Shown here: positions 1 to 6,565 of the stretch, piece by piece
Position numbering within the stretch: the first letter of the stretch is position 1
How the letters are laid out: every line of letters starts with the position of its first letter
Assembly: GCA_025934595.1 (NCBI GenBank)
Contig: JAICXU010000132.1
Coordinates: forward strand, 1 to 7,546
From: Polyangiaceae bacterium
Lineage (GTDB): Bacteria > Myxococcota_A > Polyangia > Polyangiales > Polyangiaceae
Length of the DNA: 7,546 nt
Direction: 5' to 3'
The notes under the pieces: model-generated
Seen by the model: the letters and a program-made list of their open reading frames with translations, nothing else
The model's database searches: none
What the model was told of the DNA's origin: nothing
Made by a program: the position numbers and the translations under genes

Positions 1-500
1 ATGTTTTGCGGGCTCACGTCGCGATGCACGAGATCGATATGATTGCCGCGCATGTCGGTCGCTTCGTGCGCGGCATGCAAACCGGCGAGCGCGTCGTACC
101 CGATGCGCGTGCACACGCCGACGGGAAATGTGACGCCGGCCTCTCGGGCCGCGCCGCGCAATGTCGAGAGCGACGAGCCCTCGACGTATTCCATGACGAG
201 GAGGAGCTCGCCTTCGACCTCGACGACGTCGCTCACGGCGACGACGTTCGGATGTCGAATGAGGGCAGCGACACGCGCCTCGTCGCGAAACATGTCGAAA
301 AATTCGCGATTGCCGAGCAAGTGACGGTGCACTCGCTTCACGACGACGAGACGCTCGAAGCCGGCCGCACCGAGCTGCCTCGCCGCATACACGGTCGCCA
401 TGCCGCCCGATGCGAGCTCGATGAGAGGCTCGTAGTTCCCGAGGCGAAGCGGCGCCTGCCCTTGCGTCTGCACTTGCGATTGAGAGAGCGGATCGGGCAT
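1..500 (-). CDS. Ser/Thr protein kinase, N-terminal 166 residues (cut by window edge)
   Basis: Eukaryotic-type (Hanks/PKN2-like) protein kinase that would transfer the ATP gamma-phosphate to Ser/Thr of protein targets; this part is cytoplasmic. I translated it from the ATG at 500-498 down to base 1. Visible in order: a Gln-rich lead (1-20), a glycine loop of the form LASGGMATVY (29-38), the ATP-binding Lys55 in VVVKRV, the alpha-C Glu74 in FRDEAR, the hinge region LLLVMEYVEG (99-108), and the catalytic loop HRDVSPQN (159-166) with Asp161 and Asn166. The DFG motif, the activation loop and everything after lie outside the window. The usual Lys two residues after the catalytic Asp is Ser here, a variant common in myxobacterial kinases. 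The first Gly of the glycine loop is Ala. The ATG shares one base with the TGA of the TPR gene (TGATG) and has GAGGA eight bases upstream, so the two are almost surely co-translated. The substrate is unknown. Confidence 0.95.
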   Translation of the reverse strand, partial: MPDPLSQSQVQTQGQAPLRLGNYEPLIELASGGMATVYAARQLGAAGFERLVVVKRVHRHLLGNREFFDMFRDEARVAALIRHPNVVAVSDVVEVEGELLLVMEYVEGSSLSTLRGAAREAGVTFPVGVCTRIGYDALAGLHAAHEATDMRGNHIDLVHRDVSPQN

Positions 501-1492
501 CAGAATCGTCCTCGAACGGACAGCGAGCCCGGACCGAAGCCGAGGTTCATCGCCGCCGTTTCGGCGGGCCGAGCTTTTTCCTTCTGCTTGCCGTTCTTCC
601 AATCGACGAGGAACGCAGCGGTGACGCCCGTGAGCACGGCAAAGCCCGCCGTGACTCCGATGAGCACGTTCGTCCGCACTTCTTTCGATCGACCGTCGTC
701 GAGATTTTGCTGCGTCGGGCTGGCGTCGAACGTCGATTTTTGACCGTTCGTGTCGAGACCCGACCAAATCGTCACGCCGAGGCTCGCTGCGGTGAGACCT
801 CCACCTATGAGGAGCACCCACGGCGGCAGACCGCTCGACTTCGTTTCCACGAGCACCGTCGGCGGTGGCGGCGGAAATGTCTCCTTCTTTTCTTCGAGAA
901 CGAGCACGACGCTCGTCACCGCGCCTGCTGCGATCGTCGCCGTTTGCCGCGTATGCGAGCCATTCTTCTCACCCGAGACGACGTGCTCGCCGGGATTCAC
1001 GTACACGACCATCGTGTGATCCTGGGCGTCGGCGAGGCCCGGCACGTCCGCGCCGTCGAGCTGCACGTCGGTGAAATCTCCACCATGGATCTCGATACGC
1101 GCCAGCTTCTCGTTCAGTTGATTGAGCGACTTGATCGCGCGATCGCGATCGGGGGCCGTCGGCGGAGCGAGCGACAAATATTTCGAATAGAGATTGCCGG
1201 CGCGCGTGAGCTCGCCCGCATCTTGCCAAGCCCGTGCCGCGTTCCAGAGCGCGGGGAGCTTCGGCGAGAGCGTGTACGCTTTTTCGAAGGACTCGGCCGC
1301 GTGACGATAGTCACCGTGCTTGTAGGCCTTCTGACCCTCCATGAAGGCTTGGCCCGCCGCTTTCGAATCCGCCGGGGTCAGGGCGTTCGCGGCCGGTGTC
1401 TCCTGGGCCTGCGCATGCGCGATGGGCGCGAAAAAACCGCCCCCACCCAGGACCGCCACGATCGAGAAGTGGCTAACGAGAGAACGCGACAT
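500..1492 (-). CDS. Exported TPR / PEGA-like protein with two membrane helices, partner of the kinase
   Basis: 330 residues. A signal peptide (1-27, hydrophobic core IVAVLGGGGFFAPIA, cleavage probably after AHA) sends it across the inner membrane. Residues 45-128 form about two tetratricopeptide-like helix pairs (GQKAYKHGDYRHAAESFEKA and following), a protein-interaction fold. Residues 129-200 look like a PEGA-type beta domain (ARIEIHGG, VQLDGADVPG, VNPGEHVV). A Pro run (207-211) leads to a membrane helix at about 222-244, then a 28-residue polar loop, a second helix at about 275-297 and a basic tail. This layout is frequent in myxobacterial proteins of unknown exact function that sit beside Ser/Thr kinases. 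I infer an envelope sensor or scaffold for the downstream kinase, because the stop overlaps the kinase start. ATG 1492 is chosen over an upstream TTG at 1534 because it has GAGGAG at ideal spacing and puts the signal peptide at the very N-terminus. Confidence 0.9.
   Translation of the reverse strand: MSRSLVSHFSIVAVLGGGGFFAPIAHAQAQETPAANALTPADSKAAGQAFMEGQKAYKHGDYRHAAESFEKAYTLSPKLPALWNAARAWQDAGELTRAGNLYSKYLSLAPPTAPDRDRAIKSLNQLNEKLARIEIHGGDFTDVQLDGADVPGLADAQDHTMVVYVNPGEHVVSGEKNGSHTRQTATIAAGAVTSVVLVLEEKKETFPPPPPTVLVETKSSGLPPWVLLIGGGLTAASLGVTIWSGLDTNGQKSTFDASPTQQNLDDGRSKEVRTNVLIGVTAGFAVLTGVTAAFLVDWKNGKQKEKARPAETAAMNLGFGPGSLSVRGRF
509..513 (-). promoter_or_regulatory. Ribosome binding site of the kinase, inside the TPR gene
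   Basis: GAGGA on the minus strand at 513-509, eight bases before the ATG at 500. It lies in the last codons of the TPR gene. Together with the one-base TGATG overlap it fixes the kinase start and implies translational coupling. Confidence 0.7.
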
Positions 1493-1498
1493 GGCGCA

Positions 1499-1504
1499 CT
1501 CCTC
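1499..1504 (-). promoter_or_regulatory. Strong ribosome binding site of the TPR gene
   Basis: GAGGAG at 1504-1499 on the minus strand, six bases before ATG 1492. It decides the start in favour of 1492 rather than the TTG at 1534. Confidence 0.8.
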
Positions 1505-1547
1505 AGTGTACGAGGATGGCAGGGCGCAACGCAATTTGTGGCGGCAT

Positions 1548-1563
1548 TTTCGCGATCGCGAAA
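1548..1563. repeat. 16-bp perfect palindrome in the gap upstream of the TPR-kinase pair
   Basis: TTTCGCGATCGCGAAA reads the same on both strands. It lies 56 bases upstream of the TPR ATG, in the 142-base gap (1493-1634) that must hold the TPR-kinase promoter if that pair has its own. Possible readings are a binding site for a dimeric regulator, or one member of the GCGATCGC family of sites that recurs through this window. Fourteen of its bases (TCGCGATCGCGAAA) recur at 5399-5412 inside the FHA-GGDEF gene, which weakens the operator reading. No convincing -35/-10 pair was found in this gap. Confidence 0.5.
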
Positions 1564-1585
1564 CGCGCGCGAATCTCCTCGAATC

Positions 1586-1601
1586 CCCTTGAAAATAAGG
1601 G
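1586..1601 (-). terminator. Weak hairpin after the regulator gene, possible terminator
   Basis: On the minus strand CCCTT, a six-base loop and AAGGG form a five-pair stem 34 bases after the regulator stop codon. There is no U-tract behind it, so it is at best a weak or factor-assisted terminator. The same stretch carries TTCAAGG, which is also a half-site of the operator at 3242-3259, so it could instead be a second binding site of the regulator. Confidence 0.25.
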
Positions 1602-1634
1602 TTTCAGCGCGTCTTGCCCTTCACCTACATTGCG

Positions 1635-2195
1635 CTACGTCGACCTCTTGCGACGCAGCGACGTCTGCAAGACGCGCACGACACCCGTGGCGTCGAAGCG
1701 TGCCGTGGCGATGAACGATCGAATCGCGCCGTCGACGAGAGCCGCGAGCGCCGTCAGCTTTGCGAGGCGACGTCGCACTTCCGGTGGCGCGTGCTTTGCC
1801 AGACGCTCGGCCTCTTCGAGATCGAGGCGCACGCGTCCGACGAGCTCGCCTTCTCGTTCCTGGAGCACGCGACCGATCATGTGCATGAGATCCGTCTCGG
1901 CCTCGAAGCGCCATGGAGCATCACCGACCGATCGCACCCGCCTGACGACGCCCCATGCTTCGAGCTCGCGCGTGATCATCGACGCCGCGCCCTTCGAAAG
2001 CGAAAGCGTGTCTTGCAGCTCCGCGGCCGTGAGCGCGGTGTCTCGCAAAAAAAGGAGCGCCCATACGCGGCCGTGATTTCGTTTGAAGTTCCAGAAGCCG
2101 ATCACCGTGCCCACTGCCTCGGTGGCGAGCTTCTCCCAAGGCTGGAGCGCGCTCGTGTCACCGAGCACCGATCCTTCGCGCAGATAGCCTTTCAT
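1635..2195 (-). CDS. GbsR/MarR-family winged-helix transcriptional regulator
   Basis: 186 residues, the usual size for the GbsR branch of the MarR superfamily, which act as dimeric, ligand-responsive DNA-binding proteins. A helical N-terminus (17-38) precedes the GbsR-type stretch RNHGRVWALLFL (39-50). The helix-turn-helix follows at about 55-80 (LTAAELQDTLSLSKGAAS, then TRELEAWGVV), and the wing at 84-99 (RRVRSVGDAPWRFEAE). A long charged helix and a dimerising C-terminal helix (about 105-165) and a basic tail complete it. The first base of its ATG lies inside the synthase gene and the two genes overlap by four bases (ATGA). No Shine-Dalgarno is visible before it, so translation probably depends on the synthase. 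Longer reading back to 2312 would give an Arg-rich, non-family N-terminus and is rejected. Known family members sense choline or other small molecules; the effector here is unknown. I infer that it controls its own operon, possibly through the inverted repeat at 3242-3259. Confidence 0.9.
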   Translation of the reverse strand: MKGYLREGSVLGDTSALQPWEKLATEAVGTVIGFWNFKRNHGRVWALLFLRDTALTAAELQDTLSLSKGAASMITRELEAWGVVRRVRSVGDAPWRFEAETDLMHMIGRVLQEREGELVGRVRLDLEEAERLAKHAPPEVRRRLAKLTALAALVDGAIRSFIATARFDATGVVRVLQTSLRRKRST

Positions 2196-3229
2196 GATTT
2201 GCCGGCCGCGTTTCGTGCGCTCGCTTCGGCGGAGCGCACTTCGTTCGAGAGAGACGTCGCCATCGCTTGGCCCCACGCGACGATCTCGTTCGCGGCGGCG
2301 TGCGTTCGCCACGGCGCGAGCGTTCTCTTGGTGCGATCGATCGCTTGCGCGATCATGTGCTCGGCGGTGGCGATCGCGTTCGTGGCGAGGATCGATCGCC
2401 GCAGGGATTCAGCGGTCGCCCGCGAAACTTTCTTCGAAGACCACGCGCGCTCGAGATCCGCGCGAACTCGCCTCGATCGCGAAGCCGCAAAAACCGTGGG
2501 GAAAGACGGCATTTTCTCACGGATGTCGGCGAGTCGATCTTTGTCGCCCGCAGTCGCCACGAGGTCCCGCACGTCGTCGGCGATTTGAAATGCGAGGCCG
2601 AGCGAGCGCGCAGCTTTTTCGAAGCGCTTTGCGATCGCGAGATCTCCACTGAGCGCGCCTACGCCGAATCCGCAAAATCCGAACAGCGCGCCGGTCTTCC
2701 CGGCGACGATGAGCTCGTAGGTGGCGACGTCGACCGAGACGCGACCGCGCTCGTGCACCTCGAGGATCGATCCGCGCGCCATCTCGGCGACGACCTCGGT
2801 GGCCTTGTGCGTGATGACGACGGGCTCGTTCGCGATCGCTTGAATCGCGAGCGAGAGGAGCAAATCTCCGGACAAAACCGCAGTCGAGTTTTTCCAGCGC
2901 ACGTTCACGGTCGGCTTGCCGCGCCGCACTTTGCCGTCGTCGACGACGTCGTCATGGAGCAGGCTCGCGGTGTGGATCCACTCCGCCGCCATCGCGACGT
3001 TCTTCACCGACTCGGGCTTCGCGCCGATGATCGCGCCGAATCGATCGCAGAGCTGCGGACGCGCTCGCTTTGCGCCGCCCGCGAACGTGATGTGTCTCGC
3101 GGCGTCGACGAGGACCTCCCGGCGAGGATCGCAACGCGCCGCCTCGCGTTCCAGGACGCGGCCCAACGCACGCTCGACGCGAGAAGAAAAACCGCCCGCT
3201 TCTTCGGGGTGAATACGCGTAATGCTCAC
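2192..3229 (-). CDS. Long-chain polyprenyl diphosphate synthase (IspB/HepT-like)
   Basis: Trans-isoprenyl diphosphate synthase that adds isopentenyl diphosphate units to an allylic primer, in the cytoplasm. Landmarks (345-residue form): GGAKRARP (51-58, for pyrophosphate binding), the first Asp-rich motif DDVVD (93-97) followed by RRGKPT, the KTG lysine (178), and the second Asp-rich motif FQIADDVRD (214-222). The first motif is the short DDxxD type without the two-residue insert of bacterial farnesyl/geranylgeranyl synthases, and the residues before it (HTASLLH) resemble octaprenyl synthase IspB. I therefore infer a long product such as a quinone side chain; a carotenoid-type GGPP product is possible but less likely. 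The segment after the second motif (KDRLADIREKMPSFP) departs from the usual form. There is no ATG before the core. The start is either TTG 3247 or GTG 3229, neither with a Shine-Dalgarno. GTG 3229 is chosen because a promoter-like element ends just before it, which would give a leaderless message. It overlaps the regulator gene by four bases. Confidence 0.92.
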   Translation of the reverse strand: MSITRIHPEEAGGFSSRVERALGRVLEREAARCDPRREVLVDAARHITFAGGAKRARPQLCDRFGAIIGAKPESVKNVAMAAEWIHTASLLHDDVVDDGKVRRGKPTVNVRWKNSTAVLSGDLLLSLAIQAIANEPVVITHKATEVVAEMARGSILEVHERGRVSVDVATYELIVAGKTGALFGFCGFGVGALSGDLAIAKRFEKAARSLGLAFQIADDVRDLVATAGDKDRLADIREKMPSFPTVFAASRSRRVRADLERAWSSKKVSRATAESLRRSILATNAIATAEHMIAQAIDRTKRTLAPWRTHAAANEIVAWGQAMATSLSNEVRSAEASARNAAGKS

Positions 3230-3235
3230 GATTCG

Positions 3236-3264
3236 TAGGTAGTTCAAGGTGTCTTGAACGTCAA
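3236..3264 (-). promoter_or_regulatory. Candidate sigma70-type promoter of the synthase-regulator operon
   Basis: On the minus strand TTGACG (3264-3259) is followed by exactly 17 bases and TACCTA (3241-3236). The -35 matches the consensus at four to five positions, the -10 only weakly. Transcription would start about seven bases later, at or next to GTG 3229, giving a leaderless mRNA. The TTG at 3247 would then lie inside the promoter and could not be the start. The gap between the flanking genes is short and no better promoter is seen in it. Confidence 0.45.
3242..3259. promoter_or_regulatory. Inverted repeat, candidate operator in the promoter spacer
   Basis: GTTCAAG, four bases, CTTGAAC: a perfect 7+7 inverted repeat of 18 bases. 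It fills the spacer between the proposed -35 and -10 boxes, the classic place for a repressor to block RNA polymerase. Size and TTGA/TCAA-type half-sites suit a MarR-superfamily dimer, and such a regulator is encoded by the second gene of this operon. A further TCAAGG lies just upstream at 3261-3266, and a TTCAAGG half-site occurs downstream of the regulator. That the GbsR-type protein binds here is inference. Confidence 0.55.
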
Positions 3265-3307
3265 GGACCGCACGAACGAAACCCCGGATTTTACCGCGCT
3301 TTTTCGA

Positions 3308-4420
<1,113 letters not shown>

Positions 4421-4446
4421 CTTCTAAAAGGATAGCTCGCTTTTCT

Positions 4447-5454
4447 TCAGCCGGCGCACGTTCGATTTCGACCCGCCCGTTTTGCGCGATAGAGGCGCTC
4501 GTCGGCGAGGGTCAGGATCTTTTTCGTTGCCGCTTCGTCCTCGCCGCAATCGGCGAGCATGGCGATGCCGAGGCTGACCGTGACGCCGACTTGTCGGCCG
4601 TCGGCCCGAATGTCGAGCTTCTCGACAGCGCGCCTGATTCGCTCGGCGAAATGCACGACATTGCGCTGCTTGATGCCGCGCACGAGCACCACGAACTCTT
4701 CGCCGCCATAACGCGCGAGCGTGTCTTCGATGCGAATGACGTTCTGCAATTCTTGCGCGACGCGGCGAAGAACGACGTCACCGGTCGCGTGTCCGTACGT
4801 GTCGTTCACGACCTTGAAATGATCGACGTCGATCATCATCACGGCCAGCGCCGTTTTGTGGCGCTTCGCATACGCGATTTCGGAGTCGAGGCGCTCGTCG
4901 AAATACTTGCGGGTGCTGGCCCGGGTCAGCGGGTCACGAGTGGACGACTCGTAAAGCTTCTTCGCGAGCGCTTCCTCGGTCTCGTCACTCATCGCGAACC
5001 GGAGCACGACGTCCGGTCCGATCTGGAGTCGGTCGCCCGGTTTCAGCTTCGAGCGCTTGTGGGGCTTGCCGTTCACGTACGTGCCGTTCGTCGATCCGAG
5101 ATCCTCGACGACGTACCCGCCTTCCACCGTTCCGACGACGCGACAGTGGCGGCGAGAGATGCCCTGGTCGTCGAGCTTGACGCCACAGTCGCGTCCTCGG
5201 CCGATGACCGTCTCCACCTTCATGAGGGTGAAGCCGCGCCCCGCGCTGAGACCCGTGAGCACGGTGAGCATCGCGTTCTCGGCGCCCTTCGCGGGGCTGA
5301 TCTTGATCGCCGTTTGGGAGGTTCGCGAAAGACCGTCCTCCTCGTCGTCGATCGCGAGGCTCACGAGATCGTGTGCGCGCCTCGTCGCGGGCTCGCGATC
5401 GCGATCGCGAAAATCAGTCGATCGCGAAGGCCGCTCGCTTTTCGGCGCAGGCAT
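4447..5454 (-). CDS. FHA-GGDEF diguanylate cyclase
   Basis: 335 residues. It makes the second messenger c-di-GMP from two GTP, in the cytoplasm. An Arg/Ser/Asp-rich tail (1-60), with Thr45 and Thr48 in SRTSQTAIK, precedes an FHA domain (about 62-155) with the phosphothreonine-reading residues Arg86 (IGRGRD), Ser100 (SRRH) and Asn123 (STNGT). The GGDEF domain (about 165-330) has MIDVDHFKVVND (207-218, metal-binding Asp209), an intact active site GGEEF (250-254), and the RxxD inhibitory site RIED (241-244) exactly five residues before it. It should therefore be active and subject to product inhibition. Bdellovibrio DgcB has the same architecture, and there phosphorylation of the N-terminal tail is read by its own FHA domain; a similar switch is plausible here. 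ATG 5454 is preferred to GTG 5499 because of its GGAG at seven bases. The YeaH/YhbH gene follows 26 bases on. The kinase that would feed the FHA domain is not known. Confidence 0.95.
   Translation of the reverse strand: MPAPKSERPSRSTDFRDRDREPATRRAHDLVSLAIDDEEDGLSRTSQTAIKISPAKGAENAMLTVLTGLSAGRGFTLMKVETVIGRGRDCGVKLDDQGISRRHCRVVGTVEGGYVVEDLGSTNGTYVNGKPHKRSKLKPGDRLQIGPDVVLRFAMSDETEEALAKKLYESSTRDPLTRASTRKYFDERLDSEIAYAKRHKTALAVMMIDVDHFKVVNDTYGHATGDVVLRRVAQELQNVIRIEDTLARYGGEEFVVLVRGIKQRNVVHFAERIRRAVEKLDIRADGRQVGVTVSLGIAMLADCGEDEAATKKILTLADERLYRAKRAGRNRTCAG
5393..5410. repeat. CGCGAT tandem repeat / 18-bp palindrome in the FHA-GGDEF coding tail
   Basis: TCGCGATCGCGATCGCGA is a perfect 18-bp palindrome built from tandem CGCGAT units. 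On the minus strand it encodes the RDRDRE part of the disordered N-terminal tail of the cyclase. It contains two overlapping GCGATCGC sites. Tandem units in a disordered tail could expand or contract without harming the fold. Confidence 0.6.
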
Positions 5455-5552
5455 GACGGAGCTCCGTTTCGGAGGAACGCTCTTCGAGGACCCGCCCACA
5501 GTCCCATCGAATCACGCTGGCCCCGCTCCTGCAATCTTCTCTGACCTTCGCG
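5455..5552 (-). other. 98-base gap between the EEP lipoprotein and FHA-GGDEF genes
   Basis: I see no terminator with a U-tract behind the lipoprotein stop. The best promoter guess on the minus strand, TTGCAG with TTCGAT 17 bases later, matches both boxes at only three positions each, so I do not call it. The in-frame GTG at 5499 has only a weak GGGA before it. Whether the cyclase has its own promoter or is read through from the protease-lipoprotein pair cannot be told. Confidence 0.3.
5456..5467 (-). promoter_or_regulatory. Ribosome binding site of the FHA-GGDEF gene within a 12-bp palindrome
   Basis: ACGGAGCTCCGT on both strands. The GGAG at 5465-5462 lies seven bases before ATG 5454 and supports that start. 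Because the site is self-complementary it could pair between two transcripts, or with other RNA, and lower ribosome access; as a cis hairpin it has no loop and is unlikely. Regulation through it is speculation. Confidence 0.5.
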
Positions 5553-6551
5553 TCACTCGGCGATCAGAAAATCGCGCACGACGCCCATGTGTTGCATGTT
5601 CAGTGCGGCGCTGTCGGTCGACATCGCCGGCGCGATGTCCTCGATCGGCGTATACACGCGCGTGTCGACGACGAGCCCGGCCGGGAACGAATTCGAGCCA
5701 ATTTGCACGGGAACCATGCCCGCGGCGAGGTCGGGGCTTCCGACGACCCAGTCGTAGGGTTTGTTGCGCGGCGCGTTGGTGTTTTCGTTCATCGCTTGAT
5801 CGGCGGGATATGGAGGATCGGTGACGACGACGGCGCTGAGCGCCGAGATCGCGCCTTCGCTGCGTGAGTCGGTGTTGAAGTCGCCGCCGATGGCGAGGTA
5901 GGCGTCGGCCGGAACGTTCGCGCCGATGTAACCGACGAGCGAGTTCGCTTGCAGCGTGCGATTGCCGCTGCTCGACGTGAGCAAGTGAACGCTCACGGCC
6001 CATAGATCGCGCGGGCCGGGCACGTCGATCTGGGCCCATACGAACTCGCGATCGGTCGTGTTGGGGTCGTCCCAAAATCCCGAGCTCAAGATCGGAAACT
6101 TCGTGATGATGCCGTTCGGGATCGAGACGCCGGGCTCTTGGTAGTAGCTGCAGCCGGTGCCGCAGACGGTGGTCACGAAATTCTGAACGTCGACGTCGGT
6201 CGTTCCGACGTTGAACTCCTGAATCATGATGATGTCGGCGTGGAGCCCTTCGAAGATGCGCTCGCCTTCGCCCGAATCGTAGTTTTGGTGATCACCCGAG
6301 GACAGATTGCCCGTCATGATGCGGATCTTCGCGTGAGGCCCGTTCGCGTCGAAGCCGGTGCCGGAGTCATCGCCGCTCGCGCCGACGTCGTCGCCGGCGG
6401 ATGCGTCGGAGCCCGATGTCGTGCCGCTATCCGATCCCGTTTCGCCGGGCGAGCTCGAGCTCGAGCACGCCATCCCAGCGAGCGAAGCGGTGGATGCGAA
6501 GAGAACGACGAAGCGGAAAAGGCCACGCGAAGCAGACGAGCGAGCGATCAC
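5553..6551 (-). CDS. Exported EEP-fold (endonuclease/exonuclease/phosphatase) lipoprotein
   Basis: 332 residues. An N-terminal signal sequence with a hydrophobic core (11-28) ends at Cys29 in LAGMACSSSSS, a probable but atypical lipobox (Gly rather than Leu three before Cys). Residues 30-72 are a Ser/Gly/Asp/Thr linker of the kind that tethers myxobacterial surface proteins. The metal-dependent phosphoesterase domain (about 73-331) shows Asn82 (TGNLSSG), Glu112 (MIQEF), His189 (SVHLL), Asp224 and Asn226 (GGDFNTD), Asp267 (YDWV) and a C-terminal His321. The usual SDH motif is MQH here, so the Asp that partners the last His is Gln. The fold serves DNases, phosphatases and sphingomyelinase-like enzymes; the substrate cannot be told, but the location is outside the cytoplasm. 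The GTG start at 6551 follows an in-frame stop and lacks a clear Shine-Dalgarno. Two cysteines at 130 and 134 could form a disulphide. It lies 14 bases after the protease stop, probably one transcript. Confidence 0.9.
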   Translation of the reverse strand: MIARSSASRGLFRFVVLFASTASLAGMACSSSSSPGETGSDSGTTSGSDASAGDDVGASGDDSGTGFDANGPHAKIRIMTGNLSSGDHQNYDSGEGERIFEGLHADIIMIQEFNVGTTDVDVQNFVTTVCGTGCSYYQEPGVSIPNGIITKFPILSSGFWDDPNTTDREFVWAQIDVPGPRDLWAVSVHLLTSSSGNRTLQANSLVGYIGANVPADAYLAIGGDFNTDSRSEGAISALSAVVVTDPPYPADQAMNENTNAPRNKPYDWVVGSPDLAAGMVPVQIGSNSFPAGLVVDTRVYTPIEDIAPAMSTDSAALNMQHMGVVRDFLIAE

Positions 6552-6563
6552 TCTTCACGAGTG
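6549..6563. repeat. Short inverted repeat over the start codon of the EEP lipoprotein
   Basis: CACTC, five bases, GAGTG between the protease stop and the lipoprotein start. In the minus-strand mRNA the GTG start codon would sit in the stem. It may make the lipoprotein depend on ribosomes arriving from the protease gene. The stem is only five pairs. Confidence 0.35.
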
Positions 6564-6565
6564 TT

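Noticed and set aside
6..743. Plus-strand open frame at the window start
   Set aside because: It runs opposite the kinase and the end of the TPR gene, both firmly identified, and its product has no family features.
1505..1534. Promoter-like TTGCGT, 18 bases, TACACT upstream of the TPR gene
   Set aside because: The -10 box would abut the GAGGAG ribosome site, so transcription would begin inside or after it and the message would lose its Shine-Dalgarno.
1548..1563. parS (ParB-binding) site
   Set aside because: The palindrome has TTTC and GAAA arms, but eight bases apart instead of four and without the central CACGTG of bacterial parS.
2196..2312. Longer start for the GbsR/MarR regulator at 2312
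   Set aside because: The extra 39 residues are Arg-rich antisense-like sequence inside the synthase gene; the family length and the ATGA overlap support 2195.
2267..3238. Long plus-strand open frame (323 codons) opposite the polyprenyl synthase
   Set aside because: Its translation is Arg/Asp/Glu-rich without any domain, and it exactly mirrors a well-supported gene. Such antisense frames are normal in high-GC coding DNA.
3267..3307. Terminator behind the YeaH/YhbH gene
   Set aside because: Only a three-pair stem around TAAAAT and no U-tract on the minus strand.
4421..4446. Own promoter for the YeaH/YhbH gene (TATCCT at 4434-4429)
   Set aside because: There is no acceptable -35 box at the right distance, and the short gap fits co-transcription with the cyclase.
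4591..5544. Long plus-strand open frame (317 codons) opposite the FHA-GGDEF gene
   Set aside because: Low-complexity, Arg/His/Asp-rich product with no recognisable motif; the minus strand has clear FHA and GGDEF motifs.
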